Assembly (NCBI GenBank): GCA_965216255.1
Contig: OZ244148.1
Location: forward strand, 1,798,001 to 1,862,000
Length of the DNA: 64,000 nucleotides
Reading direction: 5' to 3'
Origin: G965216255 sp965216255
GTDB lineage: Bacteria > Bacteroidota > Rhodothermia > Rhodothermales > Bin80
The translations under genes and the position numbers were made by a program. Position 1 is the first letter of the stretch. Each line of letters opens with the position of its first letter. Under the pieces are notes generated by a model. That model had not been told where the DNA came from. It ran no database searches and worked only from the letters and a program-made list of their open reading frames with translations. Positions 18,203 through 27,272 of the stretch are shown here, piece after piece.

Positions 18203-18522
18203 CGTGTTGCTACTTTCCCCATCTTGCATGCATGCCACTACCCCGGCGGGGGTAACCTGGTGCTTGTGTCGTTCTCTTCCCAAACTACCGGCGGCCTTCC
18301 CCTTACCAACGGAGGGTCGGCTTCCGCATTGCACGTTTCGAGGCCTGCATTCACTACGCGTTCCGGCCTGCATGCTCGCTGAATCGCCTAAGCGACCCTT
18401 TTACCAAAGTGCTTCAGCTCATGTTGTTACCTCCATAAACCGCTTTGGCCGCTACTAGCTGGAGCGACAGTTACTAGGTGGGATTCGCACCCACTAGGGA
18501 AAAGCGCCTTATCACGGCGCAC
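18203..18522 (-). mobile_element. Outer intron alpha0, 5' end
   Basis: It starts GTGCGCCGTGATAAGGCGC at 18522, the base after the resumed DUF4338 frame. It matches the 5' end of alpha2 at 60752 more closely than the alpha-prime copies do, for example CCTAGTGGG where alpha-prime has CCTTGTGGG. Site 1 is uninterrupted here; site 2 holds beta8. Confidence 0.85.
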
Positions 18523-19080
18523 GCCAGTCATGCGCTGGGGATGGTGCTGCAACGTCTCGGCACCGATTTTGAGCGGCAGTACGGGTACCGTCCGTGGGTG
18601 GTGGAGACCTTTGTAGCCCCGGATCAGGACGGGACATGCTTCAAGGCCGCCAATTTCCTGTATATTGGATCTACCCTGGGTCGGGGACGGGGCGCCAAAA
18701 CGAATGCCTGTACCAAGACGCTCAAGTCTATCTATGTGTACGAATTGGACCGACGGTGGCGGCGCCGTTTGGGTGTTGCATATGAGGATCTGACACCAAC
18801 CCGCTCTCCTGCAGAAGGCCTTGACGCGGATTCCTGGGCCATGAATGAATTTGGCGGCGCCCCGTTGGGGGATACGCGTTGGTCCGAGCAACTGGTACGC
18901 AATGCGCAATTGGTCGCCTCCGGCTTCGGCAAAGCGGTTACCGGCCTGGAAGCCGATGATCCGGCAGCCCTGCAAGGGTATTACCGGTTCATACGGCACC
19001 AGGAAGACTCGGAGATCACCTGCGAAAACATGCTGCGGCCGCATCGAGCGCGCACGATACGGAACTATGTCATTTTTTAA
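18523..19080 (+). pseudogene. DUF4338 (DruA-like)/Tn5-type transposase gene, C-terminal half
   Basis: The frame resumes in phase with 4543. The first 90 residues complete the DUF4338 domain (VVETFVAPDQDGTCFKAANF, IGSTLGRGRGAK, KSIYVYELD). After a short linker a Tn5/IS4-type transposase DNA-binding domain begins (WAMNEFGGAPLGDTRWSEQLVRNAQ, ALQGYYRFIRHQEDSEITCENMLRPHRARTIRN). The frame stops after about 80 residues of that domain, so the catalytic transposase part is missing. The gene is thus both split and 3'-truncated. DUF4338 is the DruA domain of the Druantia defence system. Fusion to a transposase domain points to a mobile-element protein here rather than a defence operon, and no DruB-E partner is present. 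Confidence 0.75.
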
Positions 19081-19371
19081 TCTCGGAGGGCCAGTAAACC
19101 CCTGCACAACAGCGAGGTAAGCTCACTGCCCTATTCTATGACACTACAGTTTTGTGGTCGTGTTGCGTGCGCCTTGTAGACGTTGTGGTTGGATTGCAGT
19201 CCCATGACCATAGCGATGCGTCGCTGGAACGGACCCGGATCTGCATCCCGCTTCAGCAGAATGCAGGTGCGCCCCTCTTTTGGTAATACCGTGGTGAGGC
19301 GCTGCCATTGGTTGAGCTCAAACTGCAGCGTAGCCCAACTGCTGTGTGATCAACGTCATCGGAATATGCAA

Positions 19372-19631
19372 GGGGGGATCATGGCAGAATTGCCGCCGCG
19401 CCTGATCGACAAAGGGATGGCGGAGCCGGGGCTGTTGGCGCATGTGATGGTCGAGAAGTATTGCGATCATTTGCCTTTGTATCGGCAGCAGCAGCGTTTT
19501 CAGCGGGAAGGCGTAGCGCTATCGACCTCGACGCTGGGAGACTGGATAGCCCAGACGACGTGACATCTTGGGCCGCTGGTCGAGGCGCTCAAAGAGGAGG
19601 TACTGGCAAGCGGGTATCTGCAGGTGGATGG
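19372..19631 (+). pseudogene. IS66 transposase (TnpC) fragment
   Basis: About 85 codons nearly identical to the middle of the IS66 transposase at 62020-63607: MAELPPRLIDKGMAEPGLL, EKYCDHLPLYRQ and STSTLGDWIAQT, then a TGA where the other copy has Trp, then HLGPLVEALKEEVLASGYLQ. Both ends are truncated. The 290 bp upstream (19081-19371) holds no gene I can recognise. Confidence 0.8.
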
Positions 19632-20276
19632 TAACCGAACGGGAGCAGTACCGCAAGAACTACGAAAGCGTCATGGACAGCAGCCACGATGCGCGAATTC
19701 TCGAACTTGCCCAGGACTTTCGGAAGGTCTGGGAAGCGTCCGCTACCACACATGTGGACCGCAAACGCCTCCTGGGGCTACTCATTGAGGACGTAACATT
19801 GACGCGCGACGGCTGCCTGGTTCGTGTGGACCTGCGCCTTCGTGGCGGAAAGACCCATACGCTGCCGCCGGTCAACCTGCCAAAATACGGGGCAGGTGCC
19901 CGCAGGCGCGAGGCATCGCCAGACCCTTGCCGAACTCGATGCACTATTCGAGGCGGGGCTCCATGACGGTCAGGCCGCTGCGGAACTCAACCGGCGGGGA
20001 CACCGGGACTCCAAAGGGGATCCGTTCACCCAGTCCCGTATTACAAAAATCCGAGTGCGACACAATATACCCAGCTGTCCCGAGCGCCATCGTGCCAAAC
20101 TCCGCGAAAAGGGGTATTCCACCGCTGCAGAACTGGCTGGCGTCCTGGGAATAAAGGCGCAAGTGCTGCGCAAACGCGCAAAAGAACGGTGCGGGATCGA
20201 AAGCAGTCGATTTACAGTCGGGAAGCGCTACCTTAGCATGTACAGGGTCGTGCCCGGGAGCGCAAACGCACAGTAA
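19632..20276 (+). pseudogene. Serine-recombinase C-terminal remnant, frameshifted
   Basis: Frame 1 (to about 19900) reads DARILELAQDFRKVWEASATTHVDRKRLLGLLIEDVTL, typical of the region after the recombinase zinc-ribbon domain of large serine recombinases, including the PTTTHADRK-like signature. Homology then continues in another frame: LAELDALFEAGLHDGQAAAELNRRG and the GIKAQVLRKRAK helix-turn-helix-like tail. The catalytic resolvase domain is absent. It abuts the IS66 fragment. Confidence 0.6.
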
Positions 20277-20327
20277 AACCACGTCTAATCACCATAAACC
20301 CCACGCTTCGCATTATGAAACACACGA

Positions 20328-20492
20328 CTTTATATGCGTCCTTCTTCGGTTTACAAAGACAAAGACATCACCCGACATCGGGTCCTTCCCCAGGCCCGAG
20401 TGCACCAGAGCGCACAAGCCGTCAAAGCTCTTGCGCATGTCGGTGGGCTTGCGGTGCAGATAGTACCGGTGAGAAGGCCCCAGCCCAATCAT
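20328..20492 (-). pseudogene. IS66 tnpB, N-terminal fragment
   Basis: It begins at ATG 20492 (MIGLGPSHRYYLHRKP.DMRKSFDGL) and is nearly identical to the tnpB at 63637-63972, but homology stops at 20328. The ATG overlaps the tnpA stop (ATGA). Confidence 0.8.
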
Positions 20493-20788
20493 GGCTTAAC
20501 CAGCGTCGCCAAGAACGAGGAGGATACCGGCACGAAGAAGCGCAGCCTCACCCCGCTCGGAAAGGCCACCTCCATCTGAACCTGCTCACGTGGAGCAGAG
20601 GCCCCTATCTCCACGAAGGCTGCGCCTTTGGATGCAGCGGCCTTCTTACCATTCTTGTGCCGCCAGTAACACAGCTGCGAACGGGAGATTCCGTGCTCGG
20701 CACAAAAGGCCTCCGCTGTCTGGCTCCCTTTCAGGTACTGTTCTACCAGCGGAAACATTTCTTCCGCCGTGCGTCTGGGCTTGCGCAT
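20489..20788 (-). CDS. IS66 accessory protein TnpA
   Basis: The protein has 99 residues, with a helix-turn-helix-like N-terminus (MRKPRRTAEEMFPLVEQYL, AFCAEHGISRSQLCYWRHK) as in IS66 OrfA proteins, and a FPSGVRLRF segment near the C-terminus. It is intact, but the element is not: tnpB is truncated after 55 codons and no transposase follows. A non-functional relic in practice. Confidence 0.75.
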   Translation of the reverse strand: MRKPRRTAEEMFPLVEQYLKGSQTAEAFCAEHGISRSQLCYWRHKNGKKAAASKGAAFVEIGASAPREQVQMEVAFPSGVRLRFFVPVSSSFLATLVKP

Positions 20789-21224
20789 GCGTCGTGGGCT
20801 TTGATCCTCGGGTCAGGCAACAATCTCCTGACCAGCCCTTCACCCACGCAAGGTGTGGTTCACCGGACGCTTACACTTCGCTAACAAAACGTGGCAATGC
20901 CAAGCCGGGGCGTGCGGGACGGTTTTTATTTGTTGCAAGACTGCGCTTCACGCTGATTTCAAGCGGCACGGGGCCAAGGCTCAAGGTCCAGAACAACTCG
21001 CGCGGATGCCAGTTCGGTTCGCCAGCGTCGCTACTCCCTTAAAGAGCGGGCAAACGCGTTGGGATTTCCCCGGCCAGCGCACGTATGTGCCACTGGTAAC
21101 CCGCCTCCTCCGGTACGCTTCGTAGAGTCGAATCCGCCGCGTCTCCGTCTAGCAGCCGAAGCCCGGACACACATTTCAAGCGAATCCCCGCAGCCGCAGG
21201 CAGCACGCTTCCCACCTACGCCGC
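20789..21224. other. Intergenic region upstream of the subtilase-LRR gene
   Basis: I see no credible gene. It presumably holds the outer end of the IS66 remnant and the promoter of the plus-strand gene at 21225, but no promoter elements are convincing. Confidence 0.5.
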
Positions 21225-23447
21225 ATGACTAAGCATTCTTGTGCAGTTCGACTGACGGGCATCCCGTCCGTTGCCCGTACGGCCTGGCTTCTGGTCGTTG
21301 TCTCCATTGCGCCTGTGGCCATCGCCCAGGAACAGCCTTCGTTTGAGTCCAACGTGGTCGTCGCACAGTTCGAGCCCGGCACGGTGATCGGGGACGGGGC
21401 TGCCAAGACGGGCCTGGCCGCCTTCGACCGCGCCGCGTCCGCCTACGACGTGACTTCGATCGAGCGCGCATTTGCGTTTCTGGATCACGTGGCGCCCAAG
21501 CCCAAAACAGCGCGGAATCTCGCCGCGCTGCGCCGCACGTACTACGTCCGCTACAGCGCGGACGAGGATCCCATACTTGTCGCACACGCGCTCACTGCCG
21601 CCGAAGGCGTCACCTATGTCGAACCCGTGCTCATTAACCGCTACCTGGGGCCCGCGGCCCTGCCCGATGATCCATTATTCAGCGACCAGACGTATCTGAG
21701 GCATTTGCGGCTGCCGGAAGCCTGGGACATCGTAAAGGGAGCCGGCATCGCCCGGGAAGGCGGCACCAGTCCGCCCGTGGTCATTGCCGTCGTGGACGGC
21801 GGGGGCGACTGGCGCCACGAGGATCTGTTGGCCAACGTGTGGACAAACGAGGGCGAGATTCCGGCCAATGGCAAAGACGACAACCACAACGGATTCTGGG
21901 ACGACGTGCACGGCATCAATCTGGCTAACGAGGACTACAAGGACAACGACCCGGCGGGGCTGCCCCAGACGCCCATCAGCGCATGGCACGGCACGGCCGT
22001 GGCCGGCGCGGCGAGCGCCGTGACCGACAACGGAACCGGCATAGCCGGCGCGGCCTGGAATGCCGAACTCATGCACGTCAACGCGGGCTGCCTCGACCAG
22101 GAAACAGTCTGTCACGGTTACAAGGGCATCCTGTACGCGGCCGCCACCGGCGCCGATGTCATCAACACGAGCTGGGCCGGATGGCCTGGCATATATGACC
22201 TGCAGATGGCCACGCAGGCGTTGGACCTCGCCACGGACATGGGCGCTCTGGTCGTGGCCGCGGCCGGCAACTCGGCGAATGACTTCGGGGTCCATCTGCT
22301 ATCGGCGTATCCGGCCGCGCATCCGCGCGTGCTCTCGGTCGGCGCCACCGCCAAAGACGCGCGCACCCGGGCGGCCTTTTCGAGTTACGGCAAAGAGGTG
22401 AACGTCTTCGCGCCCGGTGAAGGCATTATCACGACCGCTCCCGAGGGCAACTACAGCCTTTCGGTGCGGGGCACATCCTTTGCAGCGCCTTTGGTAAGCG
22501 GCGTGGCCGCCCTGGTGAAGACCCGCTTCCCTGACCATTCGCCGGATGCGCTGCGCGAGCAGGTGCGGCTCGCCAGCGAAAACATGGACGCGGAGAACCC
22601 CGGCTATGCGAGGCGGCTCGGGCGCGGGTTCGTCAATGCCGAAAGGGCCGTGCAGGCGCCCTCGCATCCAGGTGTGCGTGTGGAGAACTGGTCGTGGCGC
22701 GATGCCGACGGCGACGGGCAGATCGCCCTCGGAGAAGAGGTAACGATCACGGCCACCGTCACAAACCACCTGGCGGACGCGCAGCAGCTAAGAATAGGGC
22801 TCTCGGCGGTCGAACCGTATCCGTATATAGACCTTACAGCGGCCGAGTACGGGATAGGCCGCATGGCCGGGGGCGATTCCAGGACTGTGATCCCCCGGTT
22901 TACGGTAGGCCCGAACGCGCCCGTAAACCAGCGAATACGACTCTACGCCCGCGTCAGCGACGGATCGTTCACGGACGAGGCCGACTACTTTACGTTTGCC
23001 GTAAACCGGAGGCTCGACATCGTGCACCAGGCACTCAGCGCACTGTACGTGGCCACGGGCGGCGACAACTGGACCCATAGCAACTGGGATATCACCAGGG
23101 TACCCACGTTGAGCGAACTGGATAGATGGCGCGGGGTCCGGATTGTAGAAGACTGGCTAAACGCAATCATCTTGACTAATAACAATTTAACGGGGACGCT
23201 GCCGCCTGAACTCGGCAACCTCTCCGAACTCCGATGGCTGGATCTGGACCATAATAACCTTTCTGGACCCATTCCCTCTGAATTGGGAAACCTCTCGCTA
23301 CTGCAATCGCTGGATCTGGACGAAAATAACCTTTCTGGACCCATTCCCTCTGAATTAGGAAACCTCTCGCTACTGCAATCGCTGGATCTGCACCAGAATA
23401 ACCTTTCCGGACCCATTCCCTCCGTACTGGGCAACCTCTCCGAGCTA
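21225..23447 (+). pseudogene. Subtilase-LRR surface protein, N-terminal part (interrupted by an ISNCY-like element)
   Basis: Signal peptide at about residues 1-35. S8 protease domain with Asp191 in AVVDGGGDW, His in WHGTAVAGAAS and Ser in GTSFAAPLVSG. A beta-rich region follows (WRDADGDGQIALGEEVTI), then leucine-rich repeats of the LxxLxLxxNNLSGPIPxELGNLS type. At 23447 the gene is cut by an insertion sequence; it resumes at 25146. Removing the insertion and one copy of the 7-bp duplication CGAGCTA rebuilds GNLSELTWLSLDGN in frame. The full gene would encode about 1,230 residues. Paralogous to 1-2922. The disruption suggests loss of function. Confidence 0.85.
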
Positions 23448-25138
23448 GTGCTTGTACGAAAATACTTTAAATCTTCAATAAACAATCAGTTATATCTTGC
23501 AATTGGCGGTGAATCTGAGGGACGTATAGCCGATTTGGGCGTTTAAGAGCGCAAAACAGCTCACATTCGCCAGGGAAACCATGCGCAAGATTGTCCCAGA
23601 GTGCCGTGCACTCGACAGTACGCCGATTGGGGAGATTGCTATAGACCCGAGAATGCGCGACGACATGAGTGCGGTGCTCAAGGGTCTGCAGTGCGTCTAC
23701 TGCACGGCGGAATCCCGTGCGGCCTTGTTCGCGATTCTGGAGGCGCACTTTCAGCCGGGTAAACGTAAAGATGTCGGACGACCGGGCATGGATCTATGGC
23801 GCGTCATCGTGTTTGCGATAGTCAAGCAGTGCCTGGATCTGGACTACGATGCTTTGTTGTACCGGGCCAACAACGATCTCTTGCTGCGGGAGCTCTTGGG
23901 GCACGGAGATGCCGGGTTTGACGAGGTGAAGTACAGCAGACAGCGGCTGGTGGACAACGTGCAGCTTTTGACGCCGAAGCTGGTCCGGAAGGTGGCCCAA
24001 TTGATAGTGCGGACGGGGCACAAGGTGGCTGGAAAAGAGTCTGGGACCGCGCTAGCCGGTCGCTGCGATTCCAGGGTGGTTAAGACGCATGTGCACTATC
24101 CCACCGATGTGGGTCTGTGCTGGGATGCGGTTCGTGGTTTAATACGTGTGAGTGCACGCTCGGCTGCGGCATTCGCTCTTCCGGGCTGGCGCAAGCATGC
24201 GGATCGCACGCGGAAGATATACCAGGCCTTCATCCGGGTGCGGACGGCCCCGCGCTACCGGCAGAATCCGAAAGGAGTGAAGGCGTACTTGCGCCAGTGC
24301 ACACAGACTGCAGCACGTGCCCGTACGCTGTTAAATGCCTTGGCCACAGTGGAGAAATCGGAGGCGGCGCGAGCGGATATCGCGTATTACTTGCGCTATG
24401 TGGACTTGTTGGTGGATCAAGTAAGGCGTCGCATCCTCTTGGGCGAGATGATTCCACATGCGCAGAAAGTGTTTTCCATCCACAAGCCACATACGCGTTG
24501 GATCAGCAAAGGCAAGGCGGGCGTGCTGGCCGAGTTGGGCCTTCCGGTCGCACTGGTAGAAGATGAGCACCGGTTCATTTTGGCTTATCACATCCTGTGG
24601 GACACATCAGATGTTGAGGTGGCGGTACCGATCATTGATGCGGTGCAGGCGGCTTTTCCAGAGTTCAATGCGTGCAGTTTTGACCGGGGCTTTCACAGCT
24701 TGAAGAATCGAAAAGCATTGGATGCTCGGCTGGCGCTCAATGCGCTTCCGAAGAAGGGCAAGCTTTCTCTGGCGGTGCGCTGGTGCGGGAGAAGAGTCCG
24801 GAGAACTTCGCGCTGATGGTGAGCCTGTCCGTGCTGGCAGTCAACATGCACCGGCTGGGTTGCCTGGTGCGCGCCCAGGAACGGGCACGAATAAAGCGTC
24901 GGCGAAAACGCGCGGCGTAGGCCCGCTACCACCTCGCAGAAAGGTCCCAATCGCAGGCCCCAAGGGACACGTATGCCCTCCCGATAGGAACACAACGCCC
25001 TTCGAGCCGCAAACTGTCCGTGCGCGCACGCAAGAGACGCCAGCATGGCCGAAACACTCGAAGCGGACCGTCAACGAACTCAAAAAACGACCGTGCCGGT
25101 GCATTCGAGGCCGAAAAAAGAGAGTATTCGGTCAATCA
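23448..25138 (+). mobile_element. ISNCY-like insertion sequence, 1,691 bp, flanked by a 7-bp direct repeat
   Basis: Target duplication CGAGCTA lies at 23441-23447 and 25139-25145. The ends share an imperfect inverted repeat of the form TGnTTGnnCGAA (starting at 23449, and inward from 25138). It contains one transposase gene, now frameshifted. Exact excision in silico restores the host LRR frame, which fixes the boundaries. Confidence 0.8.
23581..24816 (+). pseudogene. ISNCY-type transposase, C-terminally frameshifted
   Basis: 411 codons with the N-terminal MRKIVPECRALDSTPIGEI.ID region, GRPGMDLWRVIVFAIVKQCLDLDYD, and the core GRCDSRVVKTHVHYPTDVGLCWDA that I associate with the ISNCY (IS1202-like) group. 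ACSFDRGFHS carries a further acidic residue. After KLSL the frame ends abnormally, while the neighbouring frame continues with ENFALMVSLSVLAVNMHRLG and RAQERARIKRRRKRAA to a TAG at 24920. The usual glutamate-containing segment before it (HSAVESAINALE in relatives) is missing. A deletion plus frameshift has therefore removed part of the catalytic C-terminus. Confidence 0.75.
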
Positions 25139-25145
25139 CGAGCTA

Positions 25146-26624
25146 ACATGGTTGTCGCTGGATGGCAACACTCTTTCCGGGGCCATACCAGCCGAATTGG
25201 GAAACCTCTCGCTACTGCAATCGCTGTCTCTGCACCAGAATAACCTTTCCGGACCCATACCAGCCGAATTGGGAAACCTCTCGCGTTTAGTCCAATTGGA
25301 GCTTAACGGAAACTTGCTTTCGGGACCGATACCTCGAGAATTGGGCAACCTTTCCGCGTTGACTCACCTTCGGTTGTATACAAATCGTTTTTCCGGATCC
25401 ATCCCCGCCGAACTGGGCAACCTCTCCGAGCTGCGAGAACTGGCGCTGGGAGCGAATAGTCTCTCGGGACCGATCCCCGGGGAGCTCGGCCGCCTCTCGC
25501 AACTGAGGATCTTGTGGCTGAATCACAATTCCCTGTCAGGAGAGATCCCTGCGGAGCTCGGAAACCTGTCGCAGCTGGAGTTGCTGATTCTGCTCTCCAA
25601 CAAACTTTCCGGGCCGATACCAAAGGAATTAGGGCAGCTCTCACAGTTGAAACGGCTGTACTTGTACGATAATGATCTATCCGGACCTGTACCCGCCGAA
25701 TTGGGAAACCTCTCACAGCTGCGAGAACTGCGGCTGGAGAGCAGTGCGCTGTCCGGGCCGATCCCTCCTGAGTTGGGCAATCTTTCAGAGCTGCAAGAGC
25801 TGAATTTGTATGGAAATGCTCTTTCCGGACCCGTACCCGCCGAATTGGGCAAGCTTTCTGAATTGCAATTCTTGTATTTGGCCGTAAATGAACTGACCGG
25901 CAGACTGCCGCGGAGCCTCATGCGGCTGACGAATCTTGAGCACCTGCACTTTTATGGCAACCAAGACCTTTGCGCCCCATAGGACATAGCGTTCGAGACG
26001 TGGCTAGCCAGCATCCTGTCCGTCAGGGGGCCGACCTGCTCCGGAGTATATTTTGCAAACGAAATTGCGGACCAGACATTCACCCGGGACGAGGACGTCG
26101 CGGCGCTGGTCCTTCCCAAAGCGGTCGACGGCGAGGCGCCCTATGCCTACGCACTCCGGCCGGCGCTGCCGGCCGGACTGATCTTTGACGACACCGCGCG
26201 CACAATTAGTGGCACGCCGACCGAAGTGACGGCCAAAACCTCGTACACGTACACCGCTACCGACAGCGACAATAATGCCGACAGCCGAACCTTTGCCATT
26301 GAGGTGATTGAGCCGACGCATGCGCCCGCCCCTGAGGACATCCCGGCCGAATTCGCCGTGCACGGCAACTATCCCAATCCCTTCCGGCACTCCACGCGCC
26401 TCGTGTTCGATCTTCCCTGGCCGGCCCACGTGGCGATGGAAGTGCTGGACCTGACGGGCCGGCGCGTGCTCACGCTGCCAGCAGCAGCGTTTGCCGCCGG
26501 ACGCAATCGCACGATCGAGTTGAGCGGGACCGCAATGTCCTCGGGACTTTACCTGTATCGCGTGCATGCGTCGTCGCCGGAGGGCAATGCCGTGCACGCG
26601 GGGCACCTCGTTCGCATCCGGTGA
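25146..26624 (+). pseudogene. Subtilase-LRR surface protein, C-terminal part with NYPNPF sorting domain
   Basis: Continues the LRR array (about a dozen repeats of the LSGPIPxELGNLS type) to NQDLCAP. An in-frame TAG at 25980-25982 follows. The same frame then continues without interruption with a cadherin/Ig-like stretch (GLIFDDTARTISGTP) and ends in a T9SS-like sorting domain (GNYPNPFRHSTRLVF...MEVLDLTGRRV...SGLYLYRV). The TAG is most simply a nonsense mutation in a gene already inactivated by the insertion. Intact genes in the window also end in TAG, so amber recoding is unlikely. 26625-26843 downstream holds nothing I can name. Confidence 0.8.
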
Positions 26625-26843
26625 GATAAGGCCCGTTTCGCACGCCTCTGACGCGTTGTCATGCTGCCTGCCTCCAGCGTCACAAGATGCCTCTCCCCTA
26701 CCCTGTCTGCTTCCGAGATGGTCTGCGCCCAGCGCTCCTTGCAGGAGGATCTGGCAGCCCGCATGGTCAGCATGGTGACAGGAAATCGCGGGTCGCAGTA
26801 TTCCGCGGCTCCGGCCAACATGTAGTGCCTGGCCGGAGAATAC

Positions 26844-27260
26844 TCACTTTGCACGAACGACCCAGGCATCCTCCACATGCGTGAAGCCCAGATGAGCATA
26901 GTACCGGGCGACGCTGCTGCGCACGACCACTTCCGACCCTTTGCAGCGCTCGAGGACAGCGTGCACCAGGCGCTTGCTAATCCCAAGGCCCTGTGCATCG
27001 GGCTCCACTGCGAGATCGCATAGATAGCTAAACAGAACGCCATCCGTCAGTACACGGGCAATTCCAATCAGATGCTCCCCTTCCCAGGCGGATAGCACAA
27101 GGCTGGCGTGCTTGAACATCGACCAGATCTGGTCAGGATCGGACACCGGCCGAAGTAGTGGGGCCCGTCGATACAGCGTGATAATCCTGGCTGGGGTGAG
27201 CCCTTCCAGCCCCTCACGAATGCTGAAGTCGCGCGAGACGCTTGTGAATTTGTGTCGCAT
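26844..27260 (-). CDS. GNAT-family N-acetyltransferase
   Basis: 138 residues. A GNAT fold is indicated by LVLSAWEGEHLIGIARVLTDG (beta2-beta4), YLCDLAVEPDAQGLGISKRLVHAVLERC (the Q/R-x-x-G-x-A acetyl-CoA loop) and YYAHLGFTHVEDAWVV (C-terminal strand). Lies 12 bp downstream of sucC on the same strand, so probably co-transcribed. The substrate cannot be inferred. Confidence 0.85.
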   Translation of the reverse strand: MRHKFTSVSRDFSIREGLEGLTPARIITLYRRAPLLRPVSDPDQIWSMFKHASLVLSAWEGEHLIGIARVLTDGVLFSYLCDLAVEPDAQGLGISKRLVHAVLERCKGSEVVVRSSVARYYAHLGFTHVEDAWVVRAK

Positions 27261-27272
27261 GGGGCCTCGTTG

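Larger units (their letters stand above)
4544..18522 (-). mobile_element. Nested group II intron array (about 14 kb, up to eight introns deep)
   Basis: Read 5'-3' on the minus strand, the block order is: alpha0 5' end (18522-18203); beta8 5' part (18202-17710); alpha'a with beta7 and gamma2 inside (17709-15503); alpha'b 5' part with beta6 (15502-14503); beta5 5' part (14502-14010); alpha'c (14009-8993) holding beta4 (itself holding alpha'd, which holds delta) and beta3; alpha'e (8992-7006) holding beta2 and beta1; a beta 3' part (7005-6834) interrupted by gamma1 (6833-4675); its last four bases CGAT (4674-4671); and alpha0 3' end (4670-4544). Every intron begins GTGCG or GTGTG and ends AT or AC, and domain V hairpins are readable. 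The blocks abut to the base. The deepest path is alpha0, beta8, alpha'b, beta5, alpha'c, beta4, alpha'd, delta. The only intact coding genes in it are the delta RT and an IS110 transposase. Confidence 0.9.

Noticed and set aside
6834..18522. Possible CRISPR or other spacer-repeat array
   Set aside because: Units are hundreds of bases long, have intron termini and domain V hairpins, and there are no short direct repeats with unique spacers or cas genes.
3995..19080. A Druantia defence system
   Set aside because: Only a DUF4338 domain is present, fused to a transposase domain and split; no DruB-E genes are nearby.
26549..27043. A minus-strand frame overlapping the GNAT gene and the end of the LRR gene
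   Set aside because: It overlaps two well-supported genes in other frames and resembles no family.
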